In this document: positions 39,001 through 46,952 of the stretch, in pieces
Position numbering within the stretch: the stretch's first letter is position 1
Layout of the letters: each line of letters begins with the position of its first letter
NCBI GenBank assembly: GCA_003152695.1
Contig: PMAT01000090.1
Location: 55,048 to 119,047 of the forward strand
Direction of reading: 5' to 3'
Length of the DNA stretch: 64,000 nt
DNA from: Acidobacteriaceae bacterium
Lineage (GTDB): Bacteria > Acidobacteriota > Terriglobia > Terriglobales > Acidobacteriaceae
Notes under the pieces: generated by a model
What the model was told of the DNA's origin: nothing
Databases searched by the model: none
The model's input: the letters and a program-made list of their open reading frames with translations, nothing else
Position numbers and translations under genes: made by a program

Positions 39001-40724
39001 GGTACCGGTTTCTTCTCATAGTCTTGCGCGGTGATGGTCACGGTCGCCGTGCCGCCCTTGGTGTAAACGTAGGAATCCGGCTCGGCGATCAAGAAAAAGC
39101 TGCCGTACGTCGCGAGTGCAAAACCGTGTCCCGCGATCTCGCGGTTGCCCGCGTCGGTCACCCGCGCCTCGATGCGATAGGTCAGGTCTTGCTTCTTGCT
39201 GTCAACCTTCGTCGGAATCGTAATCTGCAGCTTGCCGTCGGCGTCGAGCGCCCCGCTGTTCTCGCTCTCCTGTTCTCCGCCGTACGTGTCAGCGCCCTCT
39301 GGATTGTCAGCGTCGGAATTGTCGCCCTCCTGATCCGCGCTGGCTTCCTCGTCGCCTTCGTCGCGCCCCATCGGCCAGTACGTCGAGGTGTGCACCACCC
39401 ACTTCACCTTGGCATTCGCGACGGGCTCGCCAAAGTAATAGCGCGCGTCAATCGTCGCCTTGATCGGTTGGCCTTGCAGCACGCGCGGTGGCTGCGCCGT
39501 CACCTTCACCTGGTACTCGGGTTTCTTGTAGTCCTCCACCGAAAAGCTGGTGCCCTCGATGTAGCGCTCGCCCATCTGCATCGAGAGGTAATAGAACCCG
39601 AGATTAGCCTCGGCGGGGACCACGTAATTCCATTCCGCCGTGCCCATGTCGGAGAGCTTCACGGTCTGCGTCCAGATGGTTTTGTAGTCGCGAGGATCGC
39701 GCAGTTCCAATTGCAATTCGCGATTTTGCGGAATGATGTAACCGCTCACCGTCTGGGCGCGAATGATGGATTTGAAATGCACCGTGTCGCCGGGCCGATA
39801 CACCGGCCGATCGGTGTAGGTGTAGCCGCGCAAACTGCTGTCAGGATCGTTACCTAGGTTCCATGCGCCGGGTGTGTTGATCGCGAACTGGTCTGCGCTC
39901 GTCGCCACGACCGCAACGTTCTCGGGCTTGGCCTCGGTTAGGTCGGTATCCAGCAATCCCTGCTGGTCGGTGGTTTTGGCCGCAACTTCTTTCTGGTCGA
40001 CCCACACGCGCACCATGCTCCCGGCGATGGGATCGCCGCTGCGGCGATTGACCACGAAACTCATCAGCCGGCCCGGCGCCGCTTTGGTGATGACCGCGAT
40101 CTCGGTGACGACGATGATGGTGTAGGCGCGGAGCGTGCCATTGGTCGCCTCGACCAGGTACACACCCTTGTCGCTGACCGGGACCGCGACGGTCGTGCTC
40201 TCCCAGCGCTCGTGCGAGGGCACCGTCCACTTCCAAACCGAAACCACTTGCTGTTGGTTCAGCACCGGCACTTGTGCGTAGCTTTCAACCTTGGCTCCCG
40301 ATTTTTTCTCGCCGCCGCCCATCTGCCACAGCCGAATCTTCTGGCGCGACTCGGGCGAAAACTGTGCGCGAATGAAGTCGCGGACCCACGCCCACAAGCG
40401 GTGCTTCCAGGCGTGAAACTTTTCCAGCCAGGGGCGCGCCTGCTTCGGCAGGTTGGGCGCGCGACCGCCGAAGTTATGCAACTCCTGCATCTGGCTGAAG
40501 AACTTCACCGGATCGTTCACCCGATAGACCCGGAACTCCAGCGCGGTCACGTTGTGGGAATAGACCGAGACCTCCGGCTTTTCACCGGGCAGGTAGGTGC
40601 GTTGGCTGGTGAGGGAAAACGACTGCTCGGCGCTGGCACCGACATCGACATCTTCCTGGGCGAATAGCGGCAGCACCAGCGCGTGGCACAGAAGGACTGC
40701 AACGAAAGCGGATTTCAGGCGCAT
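36051..40724 (-). CDS. Bacterial alpha-2-macroglobulin (YfaS-type)
   Basis: A 1557-residue secreted protein with signal peptide (MRLKSAFVAVLLCHALVLPLFA). Macroglobulin-like beta domains fill the first ~900 residues (for example YTYTDRPVYRPGDTVHFKS, the MG2-type motif), followed by the A2M domain (FPDTAYWMADVRTGSNGQA) and the thioester domain with GCTEQTMSNF. Cys1080 and Gln1083 would form the thioester bond that traps proteases. No lipobox is visible, unlike E. coli alpha-2-macroglobulin, so it may be soluble in the periplasm or held by the membrane protein encoded next. It lies in the order DUF1175-A2M as in the E. coli yfaT-yfaS genes. No PBP1C (pbpC) gene accompanies it here. Confidence 0.9.
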   Translation of the reverse strand: MRLKSAFVAVLLCHALVLPLFAQEDVDVGASAEQSFSLTSQRTYLPGEKPEVSVYSHNVTALEFRVYRVNDPVKFFSQMQELHNFGGRAPNLPKQARPWLEKFHAWKHRLWAWVRDFIRAQFSPESRQKIRLWQMGGGEKKSGAKVESYAQVPVLNQQQVVSVWKWTVPSHERWESTTVAVPVSDKGVYLVEATNGTLRAYTIIVVTEIAVITKAAPGRLMSFVVNRRSGDPIAGSMVRVWVDQKEVAAKTTDQQGLLDTDLTEAKPENVAVVATSADQFAINTPGAWNLGNDPDSSLRGYTYTDRPVYRPGDTVHFKSIIRAQTVSGYIIPQNRELQLELRDPRDYKTIWTQTVKLSDMGTAEWNYVVPAEANLGFYYLSMQMGERYIEGTSFSVEDYKKPEYQVKVTAQPPRVLQGQPIKATIDARYYFGEPVANAKVKWVVHTSTYWPMGRDEGDEEASADQEGDNSDADNPEGADTYGGEQESENSGALDADGKLQITIPTKVDSKKQDLTYRIEARVTDAGNREIAGHGFALATYGSFFLIAEPDSYVYTKGGTATVTITAQDYEKKPVPTMFHVELNRWDWRKGAGQSVTTTQGQTDASGKAQIKLTIPDAGEFRVRVTATTPENRIVETDAFLWAPGESPWWSGPAQERVQIVPDKKSYQPGDTAHVLIVTGKEPASVLVTVEGNGLYSGQVIKSSGGSIAVDVPIKPEYAPNFYVAAVFIRGNKLYQGSKSLTVPPIQQELNVQLLPSKPQYQPGEAASYTIKATDSSGKPVAAEFSLGVVDEAIYAIKLETVGSIVNAFYGRVYSRVNTETSLTYYFSGQAGKRAMQLATVRSSKAMAQLKPERLVQPKVRKAFPDTAYWMADVRTGSNGQATVHFDYPDAITSWRATTRGVTQDTKVGSAVVNTIVRKNLMVRLVVPRFFRRGDEITISTIVQNYLPTGKVARVSMELAGLQVLDGGQRDVSVPSRGLIKVDYRVRVLDVDSARVLGKALTDVESDAMELTLPVVPFGVKLAVAKSGSVAVPGKSDTLQPLTFPAGAEAGTRKLTIGVTPSIAGTVFAALDFLTSYPYGCTEQTMSNFLPDVLVANSLKKLGVKSNIDPQKLNKQVQAGLDRLYNYQHPDGGWGWWQTDDSQEFMTAYVLAGLSQAKAAGFEVKQDAIDRGRGWLRPQFDRSEKVKTDLRAYMAYALVLSGTQETAVLDSVWNQRSTLTAYGQALLGLAMLERDDSRANELSKQVEAEAKQDDSQAWWPSDNNYLLDFYGDTAPETTAYALKLLGHTDESSPLLSKAAIYLVNHRDQGYYWESTEQTAMVIYGLTDYLERTKELQPNYSVEVQVNGKTVATKKFTAADALAPATTVVLNESQLAPGANQIRIAKSGDGRLYWSARGEYYSNEAKVVNTGSFKLSVAREYYRLSPQQKDGRVVYHLDKLAGAVQVGDTLAVRISVGGNNWRYLMIEDPIPSGTESIARDDLYELDQRPDWWGRWFSNRELRDDRTTFFNMYFPQGQHEYIYLLKVVDPGVFRVSPTSVEPMYQPEYLSTSDALTVTVK

Positions 40725-41779
40725 CAGTCCGCTCCCCGCAAGATGTTCCAGCGATAGACGCCCAGAAAGCCGGGGTTGGCGGCCATCGGCCGCCAGCGCG
40801 CGTCGGGATAGTTTAGGAGTTGCGCAACTGACAGACGACGGATTTCCCCTGGCGAACTCCCACTCGGGCCGGTGTGATAGACGACGTACGGTTCGTTGCC
40901 CAGCTCGATCTGGCGCTGCCCGAGGAAGATCATGGCGTGGAAGGGCATCCTGTGACCATCCTGGCGGAAGAACAGCAGGTCGCCGGGCCGAGCCCGCGAT
41001 AACTCACGGCCGACGAAGTGCGTGTTGTGCCGCCAAAGCGTTTCCACATCCGCGAATTGCGCGAAGGCGCCGTTGCCGAGATCATTGGCCTGAAGGCTCC
41101 CGCCACGCACCCGAAACAGTGCCGCCGCCAGCGGCGTGTAGGGATATTGATATTGCTGGACGTCGCTGGCCGAAGCTGGGACCGGCAGCGCCATCTCGCG
41201 CGCCCACGCGGCGTCGTGCGGGCGCAAGGCTTCACGGTAGGCAAAGCGCAGGAGCGCCGCGCAATCGTCAATTTCGGAAGGAAGCGTTGGTCCGCGGAAA
41301 TACTGCGCCTCCGCCAGCAAGGTAAACCACCGACGGAAAGCCAGGCGGTCGGCTGGATCGTGCAAGCGCAGGAAGTCGGGAGTGCCGTCGCCGATCATGT
41401 CGGTGCCGTCGAGCGTCGTGCTTAACGCGATCTCCTGCGCCGCGAAGCCGCGGCCCGTGACTCGTATCTTGGTCTCGCCCGGCAAGACGCCGGCACGCAG
41501 CGACGCGGTCGCCACGTCGCCCTCGCCGTCAATCGTCACATATTCCACCGCCGCGCGGTGCGGATCTTCCACCGTGACCTGCACGTCGCGCAGGGGACGG
41601 CCATCGGATGGCGTGATCTTAAGCTTTGTGGAAGTGAATCCGTCGGCGGGGACCGCAGTTGGGGAGAGTTGCAATATCAAGGATGCGGGCGCCATCGCGC
41701 GTCGAACGGTGAAGGCACACACCACCACGCCTATCGCGACCGCCGCCAACACTGCCACCCAGCGAGGCACGCCGCGCAT
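40724..41779 (-). CDS. DUF1175 (YfaT-like) periplasmic protein
   Basis: About 351 residues with an N-terminal membrane/signal segment (WVAVLAAVAIGVVVCAFTV), a beta-sandwich (LILQLSPTAVPADGFTSTKLKITPSDGRPL in parts; about 25-115) and the DUF1175 domain (LAEAQYFRGPTLPSEIDDCAALLRFAYREALRPHD in parts, LLFFRQDGHRMPFHAMIFLG) with a Cys/His pair (DDCAALL and MPFHAMI) as in NlpC-like peptidases. YfaT-type proteins are encoded with macroglobulins. The ATG at 41779 is chosen because AAGGAG lies nine bases before it and TATAAT at 41815-41810 overlaps longer starts. Stop and A2M start overlap (TGATG). Confidence 0.85.
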   Translation of the reverse strand: MRGVPRWVAVLAAVAIGVVVCAFTVRRAMAPASLILQLSPTAVPADGFTSTKLKITPSDGRPLRDVQVTVEDPHRAAVEYVTIDGEGDVATASLRAGVLPGETKIRVTGRGFAAQEIALSTTLDGTDMIGDGTPDFLRLHDPADRLAFRRWFTLLAEAQYFRGPTLPSEIDDCAALLRFAYREALRPHDAAWAREMALPVPASASDVQQYQYPYTPLAAALFRVRGGSLQANDLGNGAFAQFADVETLWRHNTHFVGRELSRARPGDLLFFRQDGHRMPFHAMIFLGQRQIELGNEPYVVYHTGPSGSSPGEIRRLSVAQLLNYPDARWRPMAANPGFLGVYRWNILRGAD

Positions 41780-41809
41780 CTCGGCCATCTCCTTTTTGGG
41801 TACGGGCGG

Positions 41810-41815
41810 ATTATA
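41810..41815 (-). promoter_or_regulatory. TATAAT -10 element of the DUF1175/A2M operon
   Basis: A perfect TATAAT on the minus strand about 30 bp before the chosen start; no good -35 box. It rules out translation from the first possible codon at 41821. Confidence 0.5.
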
Positions 41816-41865
41816 AATCAACAGCGAGAATGTCGATGTGACATTTAAAAGCCGATTGCTAGTTG

Positions 41866-43140
41866 CTATTTCGCCAACCCGCGCAACTCCCCCAGCAGAC
41901 GCTCCACTTCTTTCGCCGTGTTGTAGTGCGCCAAGCCGATGCGCAACATGCCGCCCGAGCTCTGCACGCCCAGCCGCTCGGCCAGATCGATGGCGTAGTA
42001 GTTTCCGTCCCAGGTAAAAATGCCGCGCTCGCCGAGGTGGGACGCCAGTTCGCGCGGCGTGTAACCCTCCATGCGAATGGCCACCGTTGGGGTGCGCTGG
42101 TCGAACTTCGCTGCATCCTTGATACCGTAGAATGTGAGTCCCGGAATCGCCAGCAATCCGTTGATTAATTGCCCGGCCAGTTGGCGCTCGTGCTGCTGGA
42201 AAACCTCATACGCCGCGAGGATGGCCTCGCGCCGCGTCTTTACTTCAGGACCGTGATGCCGGCCAACATCGGCGATGTATTCAATAGCGGCGATCAGCCC
42301 GGCCAGGCATTCATGGTTCTGGGTGCCTGTTTCCCAGCGATCAGGCAGGTTCTCGGTGCAGGCACGAAGTTTGTAGGGACGCAGCCGCCGCAGTTGCTCG
42401 CGTTTGCCGAAAAGAATGCCGAGGTGCGGGCCGAAGAACTTGTAGCTGGAGCACGCCAGGAAGTCGCAATCAACGGCACGGACGTCAATCGGCCCATGCG
42501 GCGCGTAGTGTACCGCATCGAGGAAGGCCATGGAGCCCGCGGCATGGGCCAGTCGCACGATCTCGTGAACATCGTTGATGGTGCCCACGGCGTTGGCGGC
42601 CCATCCGATGGCTACCAGGCGAGTATTGCGGCGAATTTTCGCCGAGAGGTCAAACATGTCCAGGGTGCAATCGCCCGGCGTGACGTCGGCCGTGCGCACC
42701 TTCACTCCGCGCTCCTCCAGGCACACCCAGGGCGAGACATTCGCGTCGTGATCCAGGCAGCTCACCAGCAGCTCGTCTCCGCTCTTCAACTCGCGGCCAA
42801 TGGCGCGGCTCAACGCGAACGTCAGCGTGGTCATGTTGGCGCCAAAGACCACCTCGTCGCTTGCGCAGTTGAAGAAGTCGGCCATTGCCGCGCGCGCATC
42901 GGCGATCATCTGATCGGTGCGCTGGCTGGTGGCGAAGGCGCCACCGCTGTTCGCGTTGCTGGTGGACAGGTAACCGGCAATCGCGTCAATCACGCGTTGC
43001 GGCACCTGGGTGCCGCCCGGCGAATCGAAGAACACGGCAGGCTGACCGTTTACTAGCTGGTGCAGTGAAGGGAACTGTTGACGCACCCACTCCACATCCA
43101 GCTTGCGCGCCAGTGCGATAGCTTTTGCGCTCGAAGACAT
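41866..43140 (-). CDS. Class V aminotransferase, VC1184-type cysteine-desulfurase-like protein
   Basis: A 424-residue PLP enzyme of the class V fold: FFDSPGGTQVPQRV, GANMTTLTFALSRAIGREL, the cofactor Asp/His region DHDANVSPWVCLEERG and the PLP lysine in CSSYKFFGPH. In cysteine desulfurases a catalytic Cys lies in a loop of the small domain (RxGxxCAxP). Here the matching stretch is GGMLRIGLAHYNTAKEV with no Cys, as in the VC1184 subfamily, so desulfurase activity is unlikely and the substrate is unknown. AGGAG lies ten bases before the ATG. Monocistronic. Confidence 0.85.
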   Translation of the reverse strand: MSSSAKAIALARKLDVEWVRQQFPSLHQLVNGQPAVFFDSPGGTQVPQRVIDAIAGYLSTSNANSGGAFATSQRTDQMIADARAAMADFFNCASDEVVFGANMTTLTFALSRAIGRELKSGDELLVSCLDHDANVSPWVCLEERGVKVRTADVTPGDCTLDMFDLSAKIRRNTRLVAIGWAANAVGTINDVHEIVRLAHAAGSMAFLDAVHYAPHGPIDVRAVDCDFLACSSYKFFGPHLGILFGKREQLRRLRPYKLRACTENLPDRWETGTQNHECLAGLIAAIEYIADVGRHHGPEVKTRREAILAAYEVFQQHERQLAGQLINGLLAIPGLTFYGIKDAAKFDQRTPTVAIRMEGYTPRELASHLGERGIFTWDGNYYAIDLAERLGVQSSGGMLRIGLAHYNTAKEVERLLGELRGLAK

Positions 43141-43587
43141 ATTCAGGAACTCCTGATTGCGGTTAGGAAGTCTGCCAGCAAACCGTACGCTGTGGCCTCC
43201 AGCCCGGGGCGTTGCAGAGTTTGTAGGTCCGGATACAGGTGTTCTCCAGGCTGAGGTGGCTGTACCCGTTATTGTAAATGCCCGTGGCGGTCCCGGAGGC
43301 GCTAATCAGGGGACAGGCGGCTACAAATTCCCCGCGAATTTCCGAGCCGGTTGCGCGCCGCCTGCATCCATTCTTCCTGGACAGGCGCCCGCTGCCCAGG
43401 CCGAGGGAAACCCTGGCTCGAGGTGGTCGAACGTCAGTTATAATTCCGAGTTAGGCTGATTCCCTGATGCTCACCTTGGTCGAGCGCCGTAGCGTTGGTT
43501 TTCGGAGAGAGCGTCTTCGGTATTCTGCACGTCCGGTCCAACAGCGTAACAAGGTGTGCCACTCCGATTCTTTGAAGGAGCGCCAGT
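43141..43587. other. Divergent region between the class V aminotransferase and ilvE
   Basis: About 447 bp without a credible gene. It holds TATAAT at 43439-43444, a likely -10 box for ilvE with a leader of about 140 nt. The leader carries AAGGAG before the ilvE start and an out-of-frame 46-codon frame from ATG at 43467 that overlaps it; I see no convincing attenuator. Confidence 0.4.
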
Positions 43588-44532
43588 ATGGCTATCAAAG
43601 CAAGTGACTACGTGTGGCATAATGGGCAACTGGTCCCCTGGGATGACGCCAAGATCCACGTGATGGCCCATGTGATCAACTACGGCTCATCGGTGTTTGA
43701 AGGAATTCGCTGCTATCAGAATGGCAAGGGCCCCGCCATCTTCCGCCTGCGGGACCACATGTTGCGCCTGCTCCAGTCCTGCAAAATCTACCGTATTGAA
43801 TTGGACTACACCCTTGACGATCTGTGCCAGGCAGCGGTGGATCTCGTCGCCGCCAACAAAGTGTCGCCGTGCTATGTCCGGCCGATCGTGCTGCGCGGAT
43901 ACGGCCAGGTCGGCGTCAACCCGTTCAACTCGCCTACCGAGGTTTACGTCGCCAATTACGAGTGGGGCAAGTATCTCGGCAGCGCTGACAGCGACGACGG
44001 TGTCGACGTTTGCGTTTCCTCGTGGACGAGGCTCGCGCCCAACACTATGCCGACCATGGCCAAAGCCGGCGCCAATTACATGAATTCGCAACTCATCAAG
44101 ATGGAAGCCATCGTAAACGGCTACAGCGAGGGCATTGCACTCGACGTCAACGGTTATGTCAGCGAGGGCTCGGGCGAGAACATCTTCGTGGTGCACAAAG
44201 ACCGTCTCTACACGCCGCCGTTGGGCAACAGCGTTCTACCGGGCATTACCCGCAATTCGGTGCTGCACATCGCGCAGGAGCTGGGAATTCCGGTGATCGA
44301 GCAGATCATTCCCCGCGAGATGCTCTACATCGCAGACGAACTGTTCTTCAGCGGGACCGCCGCTGAGATCACGCCCATCCGCTCGGTAGACAAGATCACT
44401 GTGGGGAAAGGCGTTGCCGGTCCCGTCACCAAGACGGTTCGCAAGGAATTTTATGCCATCGTAAACGGGACCACGGAAGACCGCTTTGGCTGGATGACGC
44501 CGGTCCCGGTGAAGCAGCCGGTCGGCGTGTAG
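43588..44532 (+). CDS. ilvE: Branched-chain amino acid aminotransferase
   Basis: A 314-residue class IV aminotransferase: VWHNGQLVPWDDAKIHVMAH and YGSSVFEGIRCYQ at the start, the PLP lysine in MAKAGANYMNSQL (Lys159), and the signatures VNGYVSEGSGENIFVV, LPGITRNSVLHIAQELG and DELFFSGTAAEITPI. It transfers the amino group between Leu/Ile/Val and 2-oxoglutarate. AAGGAG lies eight bases before the ATG. Monocistronic, with a terminator 20 bp behind the stop. Confidence 0.94.
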   Translation: MAIKASDYVWHNGQLVPWDDAKIHVMAHVINYGSSVFEGIRCYQNGKGPAIFRLRDHMLRLLQSCKIYRIELDYTLDDLCQAAVDLVAANKVSPCYVRPIVLRGYGQVGVNPFNSPTEVYVANYEWGKYLGSADSDDGVDVCVSSWTRLAPNTMPTMAKAGANYMNSQLIKMEAIVNGYSEGIALDVNGYVSEGSGENIFVVHKDRLYTPPLGNSVLPGITRNSVLHIAQELGIPVIEQIIPREMLYIADELFFSGTAAEITPIRSVDKITVGKGVAGPVTKTVRKEFYAIVNGTTEDRFGWMTPVPVKQPVGV

Positions 44533-44552
44533 CAACCACAATGTACGCACGC

Positions 44553-44586
44553 AAGAAGGGCGCAATGGATGCGCCCTTCTTTATTG
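44553..44586 (+). terminator. Intrinsic terminator of ilvE
   Basis: An 11-bp stem (44553-44563 with 44571-44581), a 7-base loop AATGGAT and a short T-rich tail. Confidence 0.75.
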
Positions 44587-44618
44587 CCGGTGGTAGCAAG
44601 ACGTGAATGTGTATTAGT

Positions 44619-44806
44619 TGGTGGGAGCCCCCGCATTTTATGCGGGGGAAGGAGCGCTTCAGCGCTCCGGGAAAGAGCTCAACTTCAGTCATGGCGCTTT
44701 AGCGCTGGGACCGAAGAAAGCCAGGGCTAAAGCCCGTTTCAAGATTGACTACTTTTCCGCTGGACTGAAGTCCAACTCCCCCTGCTGAAGCAGGGGGCTC
44801 CCACCA
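44619..44806. repeat. 188-bp composite element of nested hairpins
   Basis: Perfect 14-bp outer arms TGGTGGGAGCCCCC (44619-44632) and GGGGGCTCCCACCA (44793-44806) enclose six small hairpins whose loops centre on TTCA, TTTA, TAAA or TGAA: 44628-44648, 44651-44668, 44693-44706, 44724-44735, 44762-44773 and 44778-44797. It looks like a non-autonomous palindromic element between ilvE and the cytochrome gene. Confidence 0.75.
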
Positions 44807-44814
44807 GAAGCTCA

Positions 44815-45285
44815 TTATTTCTGCTGGATTGACTCCAGGTAGGTCGTCAGGTTGTGGATCCGCATCTGCGCTTGCGCCGTGTCATGCCGGCCCAGCGCAA
44901 GAAATACGGGACCCCAGACTGGCATTTCCTTGTTGCCATGCGCGGCGGTGAGGTTGTCGCCTTTGATGACCTCCGCGATATGCGAATCCGGAAATTTTCC
45001 GCCATTCTTCACCGCGAGTAGGGTCAAATCGGTTGCCCGCGTCTTCAATGCCGGAGCCGCGGGTCCGTTTCCCATGTCGTCTTTGCCATGACACGACGCA
45101 CAGTAGGCGATATACATGTCTTTGCCAGAGCTAGGATTGGTGTAGGGCGCGGGTAACTTTTTGATCTGGGACGGGCCCGACTGCGAAGTCGCGGGCGAGG
45201 TCGCGATTGGACTAGTTTGCGCCGCGAGCGACACCGAAATTGCCAGCACCAGGATCGTTCCCAGGCACGCTATACGTGAGCGCAT
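44815..45285 (-). CDS. Secreted monoheme cytochrome c
   Basis: A 156-residue protein with signal peptide (LGTILVLAISVSLAA) and one heme motif CASCH (Cys62, Cys65, His66); a Met in NKEMPVWGP may be the sixth ligand. It is a small class I cytochrome c that carries electrons in the periplasm. GGAAGG lies about nine bases before the ATG. It is monocistronic; its stop lies 10 bp from the composite repeat. The redox partner is unknown. Confidence 0.88.
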   Translation of the reverse strand: MRSRIACLGTILVLAISVSLAAQTSPIATSPATSQSGPSQIKKLPAPYTNPSSGKDMYIAYCASCHGKDDMGNGPAAPALKTRATDLTLLAVKNGGKFPDSHIAEVIKGDNLTAAHGNKEMPVWGPVFLALGRHDTAQAQMRIHNLTTYLESIQQK

Positions 45286-45446
45286 AAGAACCTGCCTTCC
45301 ACTTCTATGATGGCTTACTACTATGCCCCATTATGTCTCGTGCGGTTGACCGGGGGCAGCGACCCGCATCACAGGTGCGGGTAACTCACGACATCTCGTT
45401 CCCAATTTGGAACCCGGCGACCGCAGGCTGGCCCGATCGAATTTCT

Positions 45447-46133
45447 CTAGAACTCCATCGTCTTCAGTTCCGGGCTAACGATAAGCGGAGCCTCAGTCGC
45501 GCGCTGCACGTCGTCCGCCGTGAGACCGGGCGCGATCTCCTCCAGAACCAGACCGCTCTGCGTCACCCGCATATACGCCATCTCGGTGACGATGGTGTTG
45601 ACCACACGTAGTCCGGTGATCGGCAATATGCACCGCTTCAAGATTTTTGGCGCGCCGCTCTTGGTGGTGTGCTCCATGGCCACGATCACGCGCCTGGCGC
45701 TGGCCACCAGGTCCATCGCTCCGCCCATGCCTTTCACCATTTTGCCCGGAATCATCCAGTTGGCCAGATTGCCCTCTTCATCCACTTCCATGGCGCCGAG
45801 CACGCTCAGGTCAATGTGGCCGCCGCGGATCATGGCAAACGATTCGGCGCTGGAGAAGAAAGCCGTACCCGGAATTTCCGTCACCGTCTCTTTGCCCGCG
45901 TTGATCAGGTCGCCGTCTTCGTCGCCCGCCAGCGGATACGGCCCGACGCCCAGCATGCCATTCTCGCTTTGCAAAATAACTTCCATGCCGGGAGGCACGC
46001 AGTTGGCCACCAGGGTGGGCATTCCAATTCCGAGATTGACGTAGAAGCCATCGCGTAACTCGCGGGCCACCCGCTTCACGATGAGATCGCGCTTTTCGGT
46101 GTCTTTCTGCTTAACAGCTTTTTCGTCCGGCAT
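45447..46133 (-). CDS. scoB: 3-oxoacid CoA-transferase, subunit B
   Basis: A 228-residue subunit of a family I CoA-transferase: [27 protein letters not shown], then the catalytic [12 protein letters not shown] with the active-site Glu, and [23 protein letters not shown] (split over 115-140). With subunit A it moves CoA between succinyl-CoA (or acetyl-CoA) and acetoacetate or another 3-oxoacid. A further 27 bp separate it from scoA upstream, so both are one operon. Confidence 0.92.
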   Translation of the reverse strand: MPDEKAVKQKDTEKRDLIVKRVARELRDGFYVNLGIGMPTLVANCVPPGMEVILQSENGMLGVGPYPLAGDEDGDLINAGKETVTEIPGTAFFSSAESFAMIRGGHIDLSVLGAMEVDEEGNLANWMIPGKMVKGMGGAMDLVASARRVIVAMEHTTKSGAPKILKRCILPITGLRVVNTIVTEMAYMRVTQSGLVLEEIAPGLTADDVQRATEAPLIVSPELKTMEF

Positions 46134-46160
46134 AGATTCTCCTGCCTCGCCTTTTGCAAA

Positions 46161-46862
46161 TCACGCCTTGCGCAACGTTCGCCGCTCGATGCGTTTTTCG
46201 TAGTCGGTCCCCTGGAAGATGCGCTGCACGTAAACGCTGGGTGTGTGCACCTGGTCCGGTTCAATTTCTCCGGGCTCGACCAGGTGCTCGACCTCGACGA
46301 TCGTTACCTTGGCCGCGGTTGCCATCATGGGATTGAAGTTTTGCGCCGTCTTGCGGTACACCAGATTGCCCCAACGGTCGCCCTTCCAGGCTTTGATGAG
46401 CGCGAAGTCCGCTTTCAAGGCCAGCTCCAGCACATACGGCCGGCCATCGAACTCGCGCGTGTCTTTGCCCTCGGCAACTACCGTCCCGAATCCCGTAGGG
46501 GTGTAGAAGGCGGGAATTCCCGCTCCGCCAGCGCGAATGCGTTCGGCGAAGGTGCCCTGCGGAATGAGTTCCAGATCGATGCGGCCGGTCAGCACCATCT
46601 CTTCCAGCAGGCGGTTTTCGCCGACGTAGCTTCCCTTGTGCGACTTGATCTGGCCGGCCGCCAGCATGAACCCGAGTCCAAAGTCATCGATTCCCACGTT
46701 GTTGCTGATGGTGTGCAGGTCCTTCACGCCTTTTTTCACCAGCGCACGGATCAGGTTCTCGGGGATGCCGCACAGCCCAAATCCCCCGATCATCAGCGTG
46801 TCGCCATCTTTAATGTCGTGAATGGCCTCGTCTGCGTTCGCCACTACTTTGTGCATTGCCAT
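46161..46862 (-). CDS. scoA: 3-oxoacid CoA-transferase, subunit A
   Basis: A 233-residue alpha subunit: IKDGDTLMIGGFGLCGIPENLI, NNVGIDDFGLGFMLAAGQIK, GTFAERIRAGGAGIPAFYTPTG and the C-terminal VEVEHLVEPGEIEPDQVHTP. It provides the CoA-binding half of the enzyme whose catalytic Glu is in subunit B. First gene of the scoAB pair. Confidence 0.92.
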   Translation of the reverse strand: MAMHKVVANADEAIHDIKDGDTLMIGGFGLCGIPENLIRALVKKGVKDLHTISNNVGIDDFGLGFMLAAGQIKSHKGSYVGENRLLEEMVLTGRIDLELIPQGTFAERIRAGGAGIPAFYTPTGFGTVVAEGKDTREFDGRPYVLELALKADFALIKAWKGDRWGNLVYRKTAQNFNPMMATAAKVTIVEVEHLVEPGEIEPDQVHTPSVYVQRIFQGTDYEKRIERRTLRKA

Positions 46863-46952
46863 AATGGATTCTCAAGGACTGACGATTTTACGCGCCGCGC
46901 TCGTGACCTGCAATTCGGGCCCTGGGGGATCTGCTTGCATGTGCACTTACGC

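Noticed and set aside
43157-43459. 100-codon plus-strand frame upstream of ilvE
   Set aside because: Gly/Pro/Ala-rich without any recognisable motif, no ribosome binding site, and overlaps the probable ilvE promoter.
43467-43606. Leader peptide for attenuation of ilvE
   Set aside because: The 46-codon frame overlaps the ilvE start, is not rich in Leu, Ile or Val, and no terminator/antiterminator pair is visible.
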